A stretch of 64,000 nt of DNA. Source: Kalmanozyma brasiliensis GHG001 (Eukaryota; Basidiomycota; Ustilaginomycetes; Ustilaginales). The stretch covers positions 496,001 through 560,000 of the forward strand of contig NW_015961988.1 in NCBI RefSeq assembly GCF_000497045.1. The letters run 5' to 3'. Under the pieces are notes generated by a model. That model searched no databases, was not told where the DNA came from, and saw nothing but the letters and a program-made list of their open reading frames with translations. Both the position numbers and the translations under genes were made by a program. Positions 40,101-49,647 of the stretch are shown piece after piece (position 1 is the stretch's first letter; each line of letters opens with the position of its first letter).

Positions 40101-42545
40101 GAGACCGTCTGCTTTGGCGGGCTTCAGGTTGAGGAGCACGGTGGAGATGACCTGCTTGCCGGTCCACAGTGGCTCTGGCTTCAAGAGAGCCGGGCCAACA
40201 GTGAGGACGCGACCGCTACCGGTGTACTTGCCCTCAGGTCGCAAAGCGCCATAGAGAATCTGCTGGTACTCGGCACGTGTGTACAACGTGTTCTTGGACG
40301 TCATCCATACACCGGCGACGACGTGATCCTGGATAAGACCACGAAGCGGATTGCCGCTGGTCGGCGTGAGGTACTGGTTGTCGGTGTTGGCGACGTAGTA
40401 GCACTCGGCACGAGCCGCTTGCGATTGCGGGAAATGCATGTTCATCTCGTCACCGTCGAAGTCTGCATTGTAGGAGTTGCAATTGGCGTAGTGCATGCGG
40501 ATGGTCTTTTCACCCACAAGAACACGAGCCTTATGCGCCATCATCGAGGGTCGATGCAATGTAGGCTGTCGGTTGAGCAGCAGGATGTCGCCGTCGCGAA
40601 GGTGACGTAGCACCTGCTTGTTGGCGATGGGCGTGCGTGTCGAGCTGCCAAGACCAGCAAAGGTACCGCGGGCCTGCTTGGAAGAGTGCTCTTGCGGTGT
40701 GAGGAGCTGATTGGCGAGCGCGGTCCTCTCCTCGACGCTGAGCTTGTCGAGCTGCGTCTCGGTGCCGTCTTCGCTTCGGATGGCAACGGCACCAGGGTAC
40801 TTGGAGGGTCCGTTGATCACGAGCTGCCGCATGAGCTGGACGTTGTGGACAGTGACGGGCTCGGGATAGGTGAGCTTGCGGGCAAAGACAGGCGGCACAC
40901 CAATCTCGTTGGTCTCGATGTTCACATCGGGGGAGATGACGGAACGAGCGGCAAAGTTGACACGCTTGCCCATCATGTGCTTTCGGAAGAGGCCCTCCTT
41001 CTTCTCCAGGCCTTGCTTGACACCGGGGGGCGGCAGCTGGCCCTGACGCAGAGGCATGGGGTTCTTGCTGGCATCGATGAACGAGTTGACGTCGACCTGG
41101 AGCTGCATCATCGAGTTGAGCACTTTGCGGCGAGTTTCTTCGCGGCTCTTGATGAGCTGTGCCTCGGCGGCGCGGTACTCGGTCTCGGAAGCGTCGGGAC
41201 CGAGTTCGGGGAAGTCCTTCTTGGCTGACAATCGCGCCAACTCGGTGATCTGATCCCGAATGACGAAAGTGGTCTTAAGCACGTTGGTGAGAAGCTCGTT
41301 CTGAGAGTTTTCGAAGGTCATATCGCCCATGATACTGGCTGGACGGAATCGTGTGGGTGGCACTGCAAGCACGCCGACGAAGAAGTTGTCGGCGCTGGCC
41401 CCGTTGGGAGTGGACCAGATGGAGGAGCCCACCTTGGGCTTGACTTTGCCCGCCGAGTTGCCGAGGCGGAAGGGACCATTACGGCCGAAGATGAGCGAGC
41501 AGAGGGGACATTCGTTGTGGAAGAGCAAGCGAAGATGAGCCTGGCATTCGACGGCCGGCATGACTCGGTAGCCAGCCTCTTTGGGTGCATTGTCGGCAGA
41601 GATGGCCTGAGAGGCGATGTCGACCTCATCCTCGGTCTCCGCAGCAGCAGACGTGGATGCGGCAGAAGCAGCAAGGCGACGCTCCATCGCAGCGACGCGC
41701 TTCACGGGCGAGATGCGGAAGTAGCCCTTTTGATCGTTGGCGGCTACTTCGTTGTTGGTCGGCGCCTTCTCCATGATCTTGAGGAAGCCGTCACGACGCA
41801 CGAGGGGGCTGATAGCATTGCACTGGCCGCAGCGCTTCTTATAGATGTCCTTCATGAAGTCGTTGATGCACTTTTTGCGGGCGGTGTACGCCAAGCTGCC
41901 TGCTTCTGGCTCCACCTGCGCCTTGCCGCTGGCCTTGGCCGCCTTGATGAGCTCCTTGACCTGCTTGTTGATGCGTGTGGCGAACTCGGCGGGGGTTTCG
42001 CCGTGGAAGCCTTTGGGCTTCGAGCCGCTCGCCTTCTTGCCGGACTCCTTGTCCTCGTCATCTTCGTTTGCGCTGTCGAAGTCGTCGTTGCTGAGATCGG
42101 AAGCCTTCGCGTGTGATCTTGGCTCCTCGGCTTCGATGTTCTCCGCATCGTCTACAAGACCAAGCTCGAGCAGCCGCAAGCGACCGATGACCTTGGTGAG
42201 AACGACGAGATTGGCGCGGAATCGGTGACAGTAGAAGCAGGTACCTCGAAGCAAGTTGAACATGTTGCCCATGAAGAGAGGGTGGAAGACGGGCGAGGGG
42301 AGCTCGATGTGGCCAAAATGACCTGGGCATTGATACGAATTGAGGTGACATGTCGAGCAGATGTCATTGGGGCGCATAGGGCCGAGGGCTGGGTCGTAGA
42401 GACCGCCAGCATTTGGGTGGTTGGTGGTGTCGAGCAGCACCGGATTGATGATCTGCTTAACAGAGATGCTGCGGATGTCCTCGGCGGTGAGGAAGGAGAA
42501 GGACGCCGAGGAGATGGTGGAAGTGATGGGCTTCTTGATGTCCAT
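37158..42545 (-). CDS. RPA190: DNA-directed RNA polymerase I largest subunit (A190)
   Basis: Catalytic subunit that transcribes 35S ribosomal DNA in the nucleolus. At 1795 residues it is close to the normal family length. The N-terminal zinc-binding clamp ([17 protein letters not shown], about residues 62-80), a second Cys pair (CFYCHRF), the active-site metal loop [14 protein letters not shown] (about 690-704), the bridge/trigger region with [27 protein letters not shown], and the long C-terminal part are all present. An acidic low-complexity insertion (around 37860-38120, Asp/Glu/Ser-rich) is typical of A190 relative to other polymerases. No intron. The extensive plus-strand open frames across it are antisense shadows. 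Confidence 0.97.
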   Translation of the reverse strand: [1795 protein letters not shown]

Positions 42546-43457
42546 CGTGGGCTAAGATCCAAGGGTTGGCCCCCTGGAGCTCCTCAAGAAATGCGTTTCA
42601 ACCTCGCGAGGTACGATGCCGAGCAGCGTCACGACGACGGGGCGGGTGACGGACGGCTCTGTTGCTTCTGGAGCGACAGGCAATGTCAGAACGAGGGTGT
42701 CGAAGGTGACGTGCGGAAGGGACGAGGCTAGGTGAGGGTGATGGTGAGCTGGGTGGAATGGCAAACGAGCGACCCTGAATGTCCAGGATGGCTGAGCATG
42801 GTCACTTTTGAAATTTTTCTCTCTCGCCTCTGCGCTGCGCTTCCAAAATCCACTTCTTCCAAATTTCTTTCGCATTTCGCAGCTTCAAAAAATCCACCTT
42901 AGTGCATGACAAAGCATTGCTTAAGCTGCGCGGCTCAATCATCATAGGATGGCAGTCTAACACCTTGAAATCATTTTCCCGCCATTGGCGCTGATGGTGT
43001 TGCTCCCATCCAAGCTGCGACCTCGACGGCCTTGGACGACGGCCTAGACTACAACTGTTTCGACTTATCGGGCTAGCTTGTACGCTGCGAGTGTTCACGG
43101 AAAAGGCTGAAAGATCCCGCACAGGTCCGTAGCTCGACACAAGAACAGGTCACAGACGCGATAGTTGTACAAGGTTAGATCAAATTGAAGATGCATGCTC
43201 ATACATCGTCGTACGGTAGAGGAGGAAGAGACTGGGTATGGTGGGACCGAAGCTGGAGTAAGGTGAAAGAGAAAGACTGAGCAATCCCGGCAACGAGCAC
43301 GATCGTCCGAGTTTGACATGAAAGAGGCATGAAAGAGGGATCGTGGAGATGCCGTGCTCGCGTCTAGGGACCAGCGACTCGACCGTGCGATCAAGTCGAC
43401 ATCGGGTCAGACGAAGCCGACCGGTGACTCTGTTGGCAGTGCACTCTCCGGGAGAGC
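42546..43457. other. Spacer between A190 and opsin genes
   Basis: Both flanking genes are on the minus strand. The left part is the A190 promoter and leader; the right part is the opsin 3' region. No additional gene was recognised. Confidence 0.5.
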
Positions 43458-44571
43458 TTACTGGGTAGCGTGCTGCATCTGAGTGGCAGGAGCGGCGTCA
43501 AAGTGGTTGGCACCGGTGGTGGCAGTACCGGGAGCAGCCGTGCCGGTGGTGGTGGTGCCGTTGACACCCTGGCCAGCAACACCAGCCTCGGCTTGCTTGT
43601 CGCTCATGCCGCGGTAGTGAGCACCAGAGAGGTCCTCGTAGTCGGAGAACTTGCCGCTCTTGAGGTGGAGCGACGAGTAGTTGCATCGTCGGAGCGAGTA
43701 GAGATGGAACAGAGCAAAGACGGGCTTGGCAAGCAAGTCAAGAACACCGTAAAAGACCATTTCCCCGTCAGGCGAGATCGTGTTGCTACCATCTGCCAAG
43801 GCCCAGGCAATCTATGGGGGTGGAATTGAAGCAGAGATCGATGGAAAGTGGTGTAAAAGACAAGAAGAGTCAGTGGTCGGACCAAAGAAAAAATATGATC
43901 GATCGTGATGGCGGCCGCGATTTTCTTTTGGAACGCGAATGAATACTTACGGGGTACAGCGTCCAGAGGATGGTAAGAACGAGAGACGAGTAGAGGTAAG
44001 CCTTCTTGAAGTCTGCGCCGAGGTGGGCAGCGGACTTGAGACCGGGGCCGTAGATGACCCAGAAGACGTAGAACATGGCAACGCAGCCCATAGTGTAGTA
44101 ACCCCACTTGTAGGTAGACTCGACCAGAGCACCAATGAGACCAGTGATGATCATGACCAGGTCGAAGAAGATGGTGATAAAGACGGTGGAGAGGGGGAGT
44201 CCCGAAACGAGGAGAATCTCGAGGAGAAGGAGGGGCGTGGTGACAGTCCAGTCAATGTAACGGGCGTACCAGATGGAGCGGGTGGGAAGAGCACCGTTGA
44301 CCTCCTGGGGGCCGTAGTTGGTGAACTCGACACGGATGGGGGTGGCACCGAGATCGGAAGCCATGGAGAAGTAGGCGACCGAGGCAGTGGCCAGGATAGC
44401 GGCCGAGAGGTAGTGGAAGGCACGCTCACCACGCGAAACCTTGAGCGACCAGACCATGGTGCCGAGGCCGGTAGCGGCCATGACAGAGAAGACCGCCCAT
44501 AGGAAGTCAGATCCGTGAGTGGTGATGTCGATGTCGGCGACGGTGGGGTTTGACTGCAAAGCGGTGTTCAT
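43458..44571 (-). CDS. Fungal microbial-type rhodopsin, likely light-driven proton pump, one intron
   Basis: Seven-helix retinal protein. Exon 44571-43951 and exon 43811-43458 flank a 139-nt intron (GTAAGT to CCATAG) in phase 0. Joining gives 324 residues and a continuous helix F (TLYP-IAWALADG). Key residues: Arg104 and Asp107 (RYIDWTVTTP) match bacteriorhodopsin Arg82 and Asp85; Glu118 stands at the proton-donor site (Asp96 in bacteriorhodopsin); Asp232 and the retinal Lys236 (DLLAK) match Asp212 and Lys216. An acidic donor at that site supports active pumping, rather than the slow sensory-type opsins that lack it. The C-terminal tail of about 75 residues is Gly/Thr/Ala-rich and disordered. 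Smut fungi are known to carry such pumps. Confidence 0.94.
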
Positions 44572-47197
44572 GATGGCGAGCTCGAGTTGTCGAGGTTAGG
44601 GATGGAAGAAGGAACAGAACGAACGTGTGATGGAGGGAAAAAAGCGACAAGTGCGTTTGCCGGTCGATCTTATATGGTTTGCAAAGCGACTGCAGTCTGT
44701 CAGGGACAGGAGCGGTACGGATAAGCACGGAGAGGAGGGGCAGGGCGGCCGAACCTTGGGACTGCATCACGACGTAATTTGGAAGGCAGGGAGGAGAGAG
44801 ATCTTGGTCATGCTACCCGGCGGACGACGGGGCTGGAAGGGCGGCACATGTGGTCTGGTTCGATGACAAAAGCTTTGCGGCATCAGACCTCGAGGGACCG
44901 CGCTCGGTATTGCCGCGGAAAGAGCAGTAGAGCGGATTGGAGGCAGTCACGTAGTGACCAGGCGCACCGATTCGGACATACACGACGGAACGGACGGGCA
45001 AAAGCAATCTGAGGAATGTGTGCATGGGGCCGACGGCGTCATCAAGACAGCGGCAAGACGAGACACAAGCACAACGGGGAAGAGAGCTCACAGACGATCG
45101 GTCACTGAAATCGAGGAGAATAGCACCATGTGCAAACGTCATCTCATTGAAAGGCGGGCAGAATCGCGGCGAAAGGTGTCGACGAGAGCAAGGGTCCTCC
45201 CTAGCCTCTGGATCGAGCCTAGGCAGAGATGATGATGGATGAACGACCCTACAGACGAGGCGAAACGGGTTCAGCCTCGCTGAGATCCTGGGATCGCTTC
45301 AGTCTGTACGACCCGAGAGCAGCGTCATCGCCTCGCAAAAGAACGAGAAACCCTGACGTGAGCCCTGAAGCCCGCGAGCCCCCTCGATCCCTTGGACTCG
45401 GCAGGGGCGCTGCTGTCCACCATCGCGCGCCCGCCTCTACTGTATTTTTGTTTTAGAATTATTCTGGCACTTCCGCAAAATTCTACGCAAACATCCGTAA
45501 ATTCGCCGATCCTCAGCTCAGCTCACCCTGGCTCACCGCTTCGGTCCAGCCAGGCGGGTAGGCATGTACGATGGCAGTTCAATAGCAGCGTCTCGACTTA
45601 CGAGGACGCCAGTGGCACAGGCTATCTCGTCAAGCTTGAAGAATGGACGAGATTGATTGGGTGTGCTTGGAGACGATGGCATTACGAATGAGGAGGCTGG
45701 TCACGCGTGGAACCATCGGCTTGGAACAGGGACGCTATGGTATCGAAGAGTTCGATGATGACCGGCAAGAGACTTCCGAAGCAGAAGAGACACAGTAGCT
45801 TCAATGAGATCGTGAAGAGCTCTTCGTGTTTGCCGCGAGGATCGAGATCGAACGGCGGTTGAAGATGGGCTCCGGCTAGCAGCTATAGGTCGCCATCCCG
45901 AGTCTCGTCCTGAGGTCATCGCCCAGCAGCATGATTTCGCAGTCCGCTCCCTTGTTTCGCTACCGTAAAATTCGGGCATGCAGAGCTGACAGAGATTCCG
46001 ATTTAGAGCTCTTTGAGTGAGACTGACCATGACATGACTGCAGCAAGATCCTCGTTCCCGACGGTATCGTCCACCGGATCTGCTCATGTCGATCCTTGTG
46101 CAGCAAGCCTTAGCTCGCACATGGTCAAAGAATTGCAAGCGTCAGCCGAGCGAGTTCCTTGCACGTATGATTCGCTCCCATCGGTCTGAGTGCTCCGAAA
46201 TGCCTGGCAGGTGGCCTGGGGACTCGCAGATGGATCGTGTGGAGCGTCATAAGAAGTCAGACGCGTTGAGGTAAGCTCCTTGCTGCGAACTCATGCGGAG
46301 TTCGAAGACGAACGAACGAGCAGCGCGCTGTGGATTTGCCGCCTCTACCATCGGCACCATCAGGTGCACAAGTAATCCCGCAGGCTCGAAAGCTATCTTA
46401 CGGATCGGAACCAGCTGTGAATTGAGATTGTGTTGTCATAAACGGCGAGATAAGAGCAGCACCCCGACATCGTTACTCGATTGTTGCCCTCATCTGAAAA
46501 GCCTCACATATAACACAAGAGCTCGTCGCACTCGCGTATGGGGAACAACAAAGAAGACCCGCTTTGCAGCGTCCCAGACTCGGCAAAGGCGACTTTTCAT
46601 GATGTGGGAGCACTTTGCAGCCCGTAAGCGAGCGGAGAAGACAATGCGAGCATTCCCGATCAAAAGCGAAAAGAAGCTAGCCCGGCAGCTGGGTGCATAT
46701 CTCTCCGGATGCGCGACGACGTCATCCATCATATCGCGTTGGGTTTTTTCTCCGTACGCAGAGCGCCGCCTTTTTCTCAGACCGTCGGGACCCTGAGCTC
46801 ACCCTGCTTGCAGCTGTCTTTCGATCCGCAACGCTGTTGTCACGAGCAGTCTACGCGACGGCACGACGGCATCTTGATCGTGTCGTACGACGTACGGCGG
46901 CGTCGGTCAATCCGGCAAGGTTCCAACGGAAGAGCCGCTCGGCGGAAGAAGCAAGATGCAAAGTGTTAGGTCGCACTTGGCTTTGTCTTGCCGGCAACTG
47001 ACCGCCGTGCTTCGCAAGTACCTTGCCAGCTCTCGAAACATCAACCGAAACAAGCGCATCGCCGGCCTTCAAATTCTTTTGCACACAACTGATGCTACAC
47101 GTCTAATGCTACAGGACATAAACGACGGTTGATGGGCAAAGCACTCGAGGAAGACCTTCTCGATGCATCACTGAGAGTGTCCTCGAGAGAGACCATA
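44572..47197. other. Long intergenic region, no supported gene
   Basis: About 2.6 kb between the opsin promoter and the 3' end of the OB-fold gene. The left part should contain the opsin promoter and leader. A plus-strand frame of 167 codons (46293-46796) lacks protein-like sequence and is not called. Nothing else was recognised. Confidence 0.5.
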
Positions 47198-48367
47198 TCA
47201 GAAACCGCCTTGGCTTGTGAGATGAGACGCCGAGTGAGCTGATGAACATCTGTCAAACCGCGGCAGACGGAAAACAGTGGACTCCTTGTATACCGAGGCG
47301 ATTCCAAGTCCCCAGCTTGAAGCTCGCATGTGAATGCTGTTGAGAACCATGATTAGGTCTCCGGGCCTCAGGACAGGACAAGGCGCTCCGATATCGTGGT
47401 GAGAGCCTGGTCCTGGGTGGAGAATCACGGTGATTGTGTTTGGGTCTTCAGTGCGGGAGTCTCCGAGGATGACATCCCACCGCTTGTAACCGCTGGGACT
47501 CCTGAGGGGAGAGATCGATCTGATCCGGCCAAAAAAGTTGACGTTGAACTGTTCACCCGTGCTGGCAGCCAGGTCCTTGATCTTGACGAAGTGGATCAGG
47601 CCATCAGGCACACGGAATGGCTGGTCTTCACGATCGGTCCGCTCGATGATCTGCTCCCATCCTTTTCCACAATCGTGTTGAAAGGTCGGCAGGCCTCCAA
47701 ACTTGCCAGCAGCGATGCCTGCAGGATGCCGCGCGCGAGTAATGAGCTCGAATGCGACTGAACCCTCGCGGACATCAACATCTGCGGCCTGAGGAGCATT
47801 GCGCATGACCGCAACATTGACGAGATTCTTCGACAACGACCTCTCGCCGGCCAGATTGTCCGACTCCTTGACGCCTTGATCGTTGCCAGTGGCTCGGCCG
47901 TTTGTTGTGTCCGCAACAGCCTCAAGATTGTTCGTGCGGACAGGTGCAGACGCAGGCTCATCAATGACTGCCTCGGCTACGGGAACCTGTGCAGCAATAT
48001 TGATGGCCGGCACGGGGTCATCGACGGGGGCAGCAACAGCTGCACCATCGTCGACCACACCAGCCGCTTCCTGTTTAGCCTTGTCATTCTGCTTGCAGGT
48101 GGCTTGACCCTTAGCTGCGGGGACATTTGGAGGTTCTGCAGCAAGATTGTTGATACTATCGATGTAAAAGCCGGGACGATCAAGAAGTGCTACCATGCGA
48201 CTGATCGCGCTGGTGGCCAAATCTTCGGGGCAGCGGAAGGTGAAAGTGACGTTGCGGTTTGTCTTGCTACCGAACCGAACGGCAGCTGGAGTGAGGCTGT
48301 CTGGCAAGATGCCACCGGACGAGCAAGACAGCTCGACAGATGTACCGTCGTCGTTGCGAGTCGTCAT
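47198..48367 (-). CDS. OB-fold protein, possibly Pot1/telomere-end-binding-like
   Basis: A 389-codon frame. Residues 1-220 are Ala/Val/Asp-rich and low in complexity apart from the first 70. The C-terminal part (about 260-370) reads like the telomere-end-binding OB fold: hydrophobic beta strands (FVKIKDLA, NVNFFGRIRSI), a YKRWDVILGDS strand pair, then PGDLIMVLNSIHMR and a GIASVYKESTVFRL closing strand. Pot1-type single-stranded DNA binding is a fair guess but not proven. The boundaries are uncertain. An intron-like donor (GTAAGT, 48592-48587) and an acceptor (CTCACAG, about 48521) lie upstream, so the mature 5' end may be spliced. At the 3' end a second frame (47307-47095) looks equally protein-like. 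Confidence 0.6.
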   Translation of the reverse strand: MTTRNDDGTSVELSCSSGGILPDSLTPAAVRFGSKTNRNVTFTFRCPEDLATSAISRMVALLDRPGFYIDSINNLAAEPPNVPAAKGQATCKQNDKAKQEAAGVVDDGAAVAAPVDDPVPAINIAAQVPVAEAVIDEPASAPVRTNNLEAVADTTNGRATGNDQGVKESDNLAGERSLSKNLVNVAVMRNAPQAADVDVREGSVAFELITRARHPAGIAAGKFGGLPTFQHDCGKGWEQIIERTDREDQPFRVPDGLIHFVKIKDLAASTGEQFNVNFFGRIRSISPLRSPSGYKRWDVILGDSRTEDPNTITVILHPGPGSHHDIGAPCPVLRPGDLIMVLNSIHMRASSWGLGIASVYKESTVFRLPRFDRCSSAHSASHLTSQGGF

Positions 48368-49320
48368 CTTGATGTTGTTCTATCAAACGAGCCGGCAGCG
48401 AGAGGTTCTTGTCGACGTGAGCGGATGAGCAACTGGCAACCTATTGTGCGACGAGGACGGATTCGCGAACGTGCGAATGACCTTCTTGAGAGCTCGGACC
48501 GAAATGGGACAAGGGTCGTTCTGTGAGCGCTATCATCCTAACGTTTCACCAACGGTCTAACGTTCGACGTTCGATGGAGAGTACTTACAAGAAGGGGCCG
48601 GAGCGACGTTGTCTCTAGCGCCACCGGCTGGTGCGAGGTTGCTGCGACTCGTTTCGCTCCGCTCGTGACCGCTGGAATTTGTGAGTCTGAGTGTTGCGAT
48701 CAAATCCGGCTCGTTTGATAGAACGAAAGGAGTGCGGACTTGTTTGAGACACTGAAAACGGCGAGGAGAGAAGACAGGAGGAAGACTTGATGGATGGATC
48801 CGAGGGCGCAAATCGTCTCACTGGTCAGCTCAGACGTACACGCGGTGCGCAAGTACACTTCGAAACGCGAACGCGCCATGATCAGACATTTGACACGGAC
48901 AAGTTGACAGCGAGGAGGTCGTACACGTGCTCTTTGTCTGATTGGCTGCTAGAAATGCCGACTTATGAAAGGCGGAAAGAGAATGCGACAGAGCAGACTG
49001 GTTGCCATCGGTCAAAGTTTGTAAATGAAACGACGGCGCAGCAACTTCCATGTGCGCGGGCATGTTCTCATTACGACCATGCGAATCAAATGGAAGCGCA
49101 GGAGCCGAGCATGCGGGACGAGGAAACGAGCCTCGAGTCCGGATCAAGAAGCTGCGCAGGAAACAATGTGTGGCGATATAGCAATCCGCAGCTCCCTCAT
49201 ATCAGTCGGCGCTAGTCGACCCAACTCCGCGTCCTTCCACATCCAACGTACCCATCTTCACTCGTGCTCTTACGCTCTCTTACGCTCTGTAACGCTTTCT
49301 AACGCTCTCATTCGCTCAAC
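48368..49320. other. Divergent spacer with probable 5' introns
   Basis: Contains splice-site-like GTAAGT at 48592-48587 and CTCACAG near 48521 on the minus strand, suggesting 5' leader introns of the OB-fold gene. On the plus strand it holds the promoter of the 90-residue gene, including a 10-bp tandem repeat next to its ATG. Confidence 0.45.
49271..49320 (+). repeat. Five imperfect 10-bp tandem units ending at an ATG
   Basis: Units share a [TA]ACGCT[CT]T core (first two TACGCTCT, next two AACGCTYT, last TTCGCTCA) and repeat with exact 10-base spacing, ending immediately before the ATG at 49321. They would lie in the 5' leader or at the transcription start of the small gene. Confidence 0.85.
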
Positions 49321-49593
49321 ATGGCATCCACCGACGGTACGAGCATGCTTTTCGCCCAGTACTGGGTCCCGGAAACCCGCTTCCCAGCCTTCCAGATGGC
49401 CGCGCTCGAATCCGAACACTTCTATGCGATCGAACGCGGATGCTACGCGCTCGATGGCTACACGGGCAACGTCATTGTGACCTTTGTCTTCTCGGAAGCC
49501 ATGGTCGACTACATGCTGCCCTGGGCTCGACGCCTGCCTGGTTTCCAGTCGTACTCGTTCCATCCCAACGCTATCAGGAGGGAGTACTTCTAA
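49321..49593 (+). CDS. Small unrecognised 90-residue protein
   Basis: I do not recognise this protein. It has no signal peptide, membrane span or cysteine pattern (one Cys). It is rich in aromatic residues (for example YWVPETRFP and SYSFHPNAIRREYF at the C-terminus), which is unlike chance ORFs here and argues for a real folded small protein. The ATG is preceded by ten-base tandem repeats. Convergent with the Nudix gene, only about 55 bases apart. Confidence 0.6.
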   Translation: MASTDGTSMLFAQYWVPETRFPAFQMAALESEHFYAIERGCYALDGYTGNVIVTFVFSEAMVDYMLPWARRLPGFQSYSFHPNAIRREYF

Positions 49594-49647
49594 GCTGACA
49601 CGCGGGTTGAGTGGGATGCTTTGTGTCATGCGACTCTATTGCTAGCA

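Noticed and set aside
38253..40610. Two long plus-strand open frames (353 and 424 codons) across the A190 gene
   Set aside because: They are antisense to the strongly conserved polymerase subunit and their Leu/Val/Glu/Asp-rich translations simply mirror its GC-rich codons. No domain is seen.
46293..46796. A 167-codon plus-strand frame in the opsin/OB-fold spacer
   Set aside because: No recognisable domain, amino-acid composition typical of random frame (Arg/Ser/Thr), no promoter-like sequence noted. Left as unassigned intergenic DNA.
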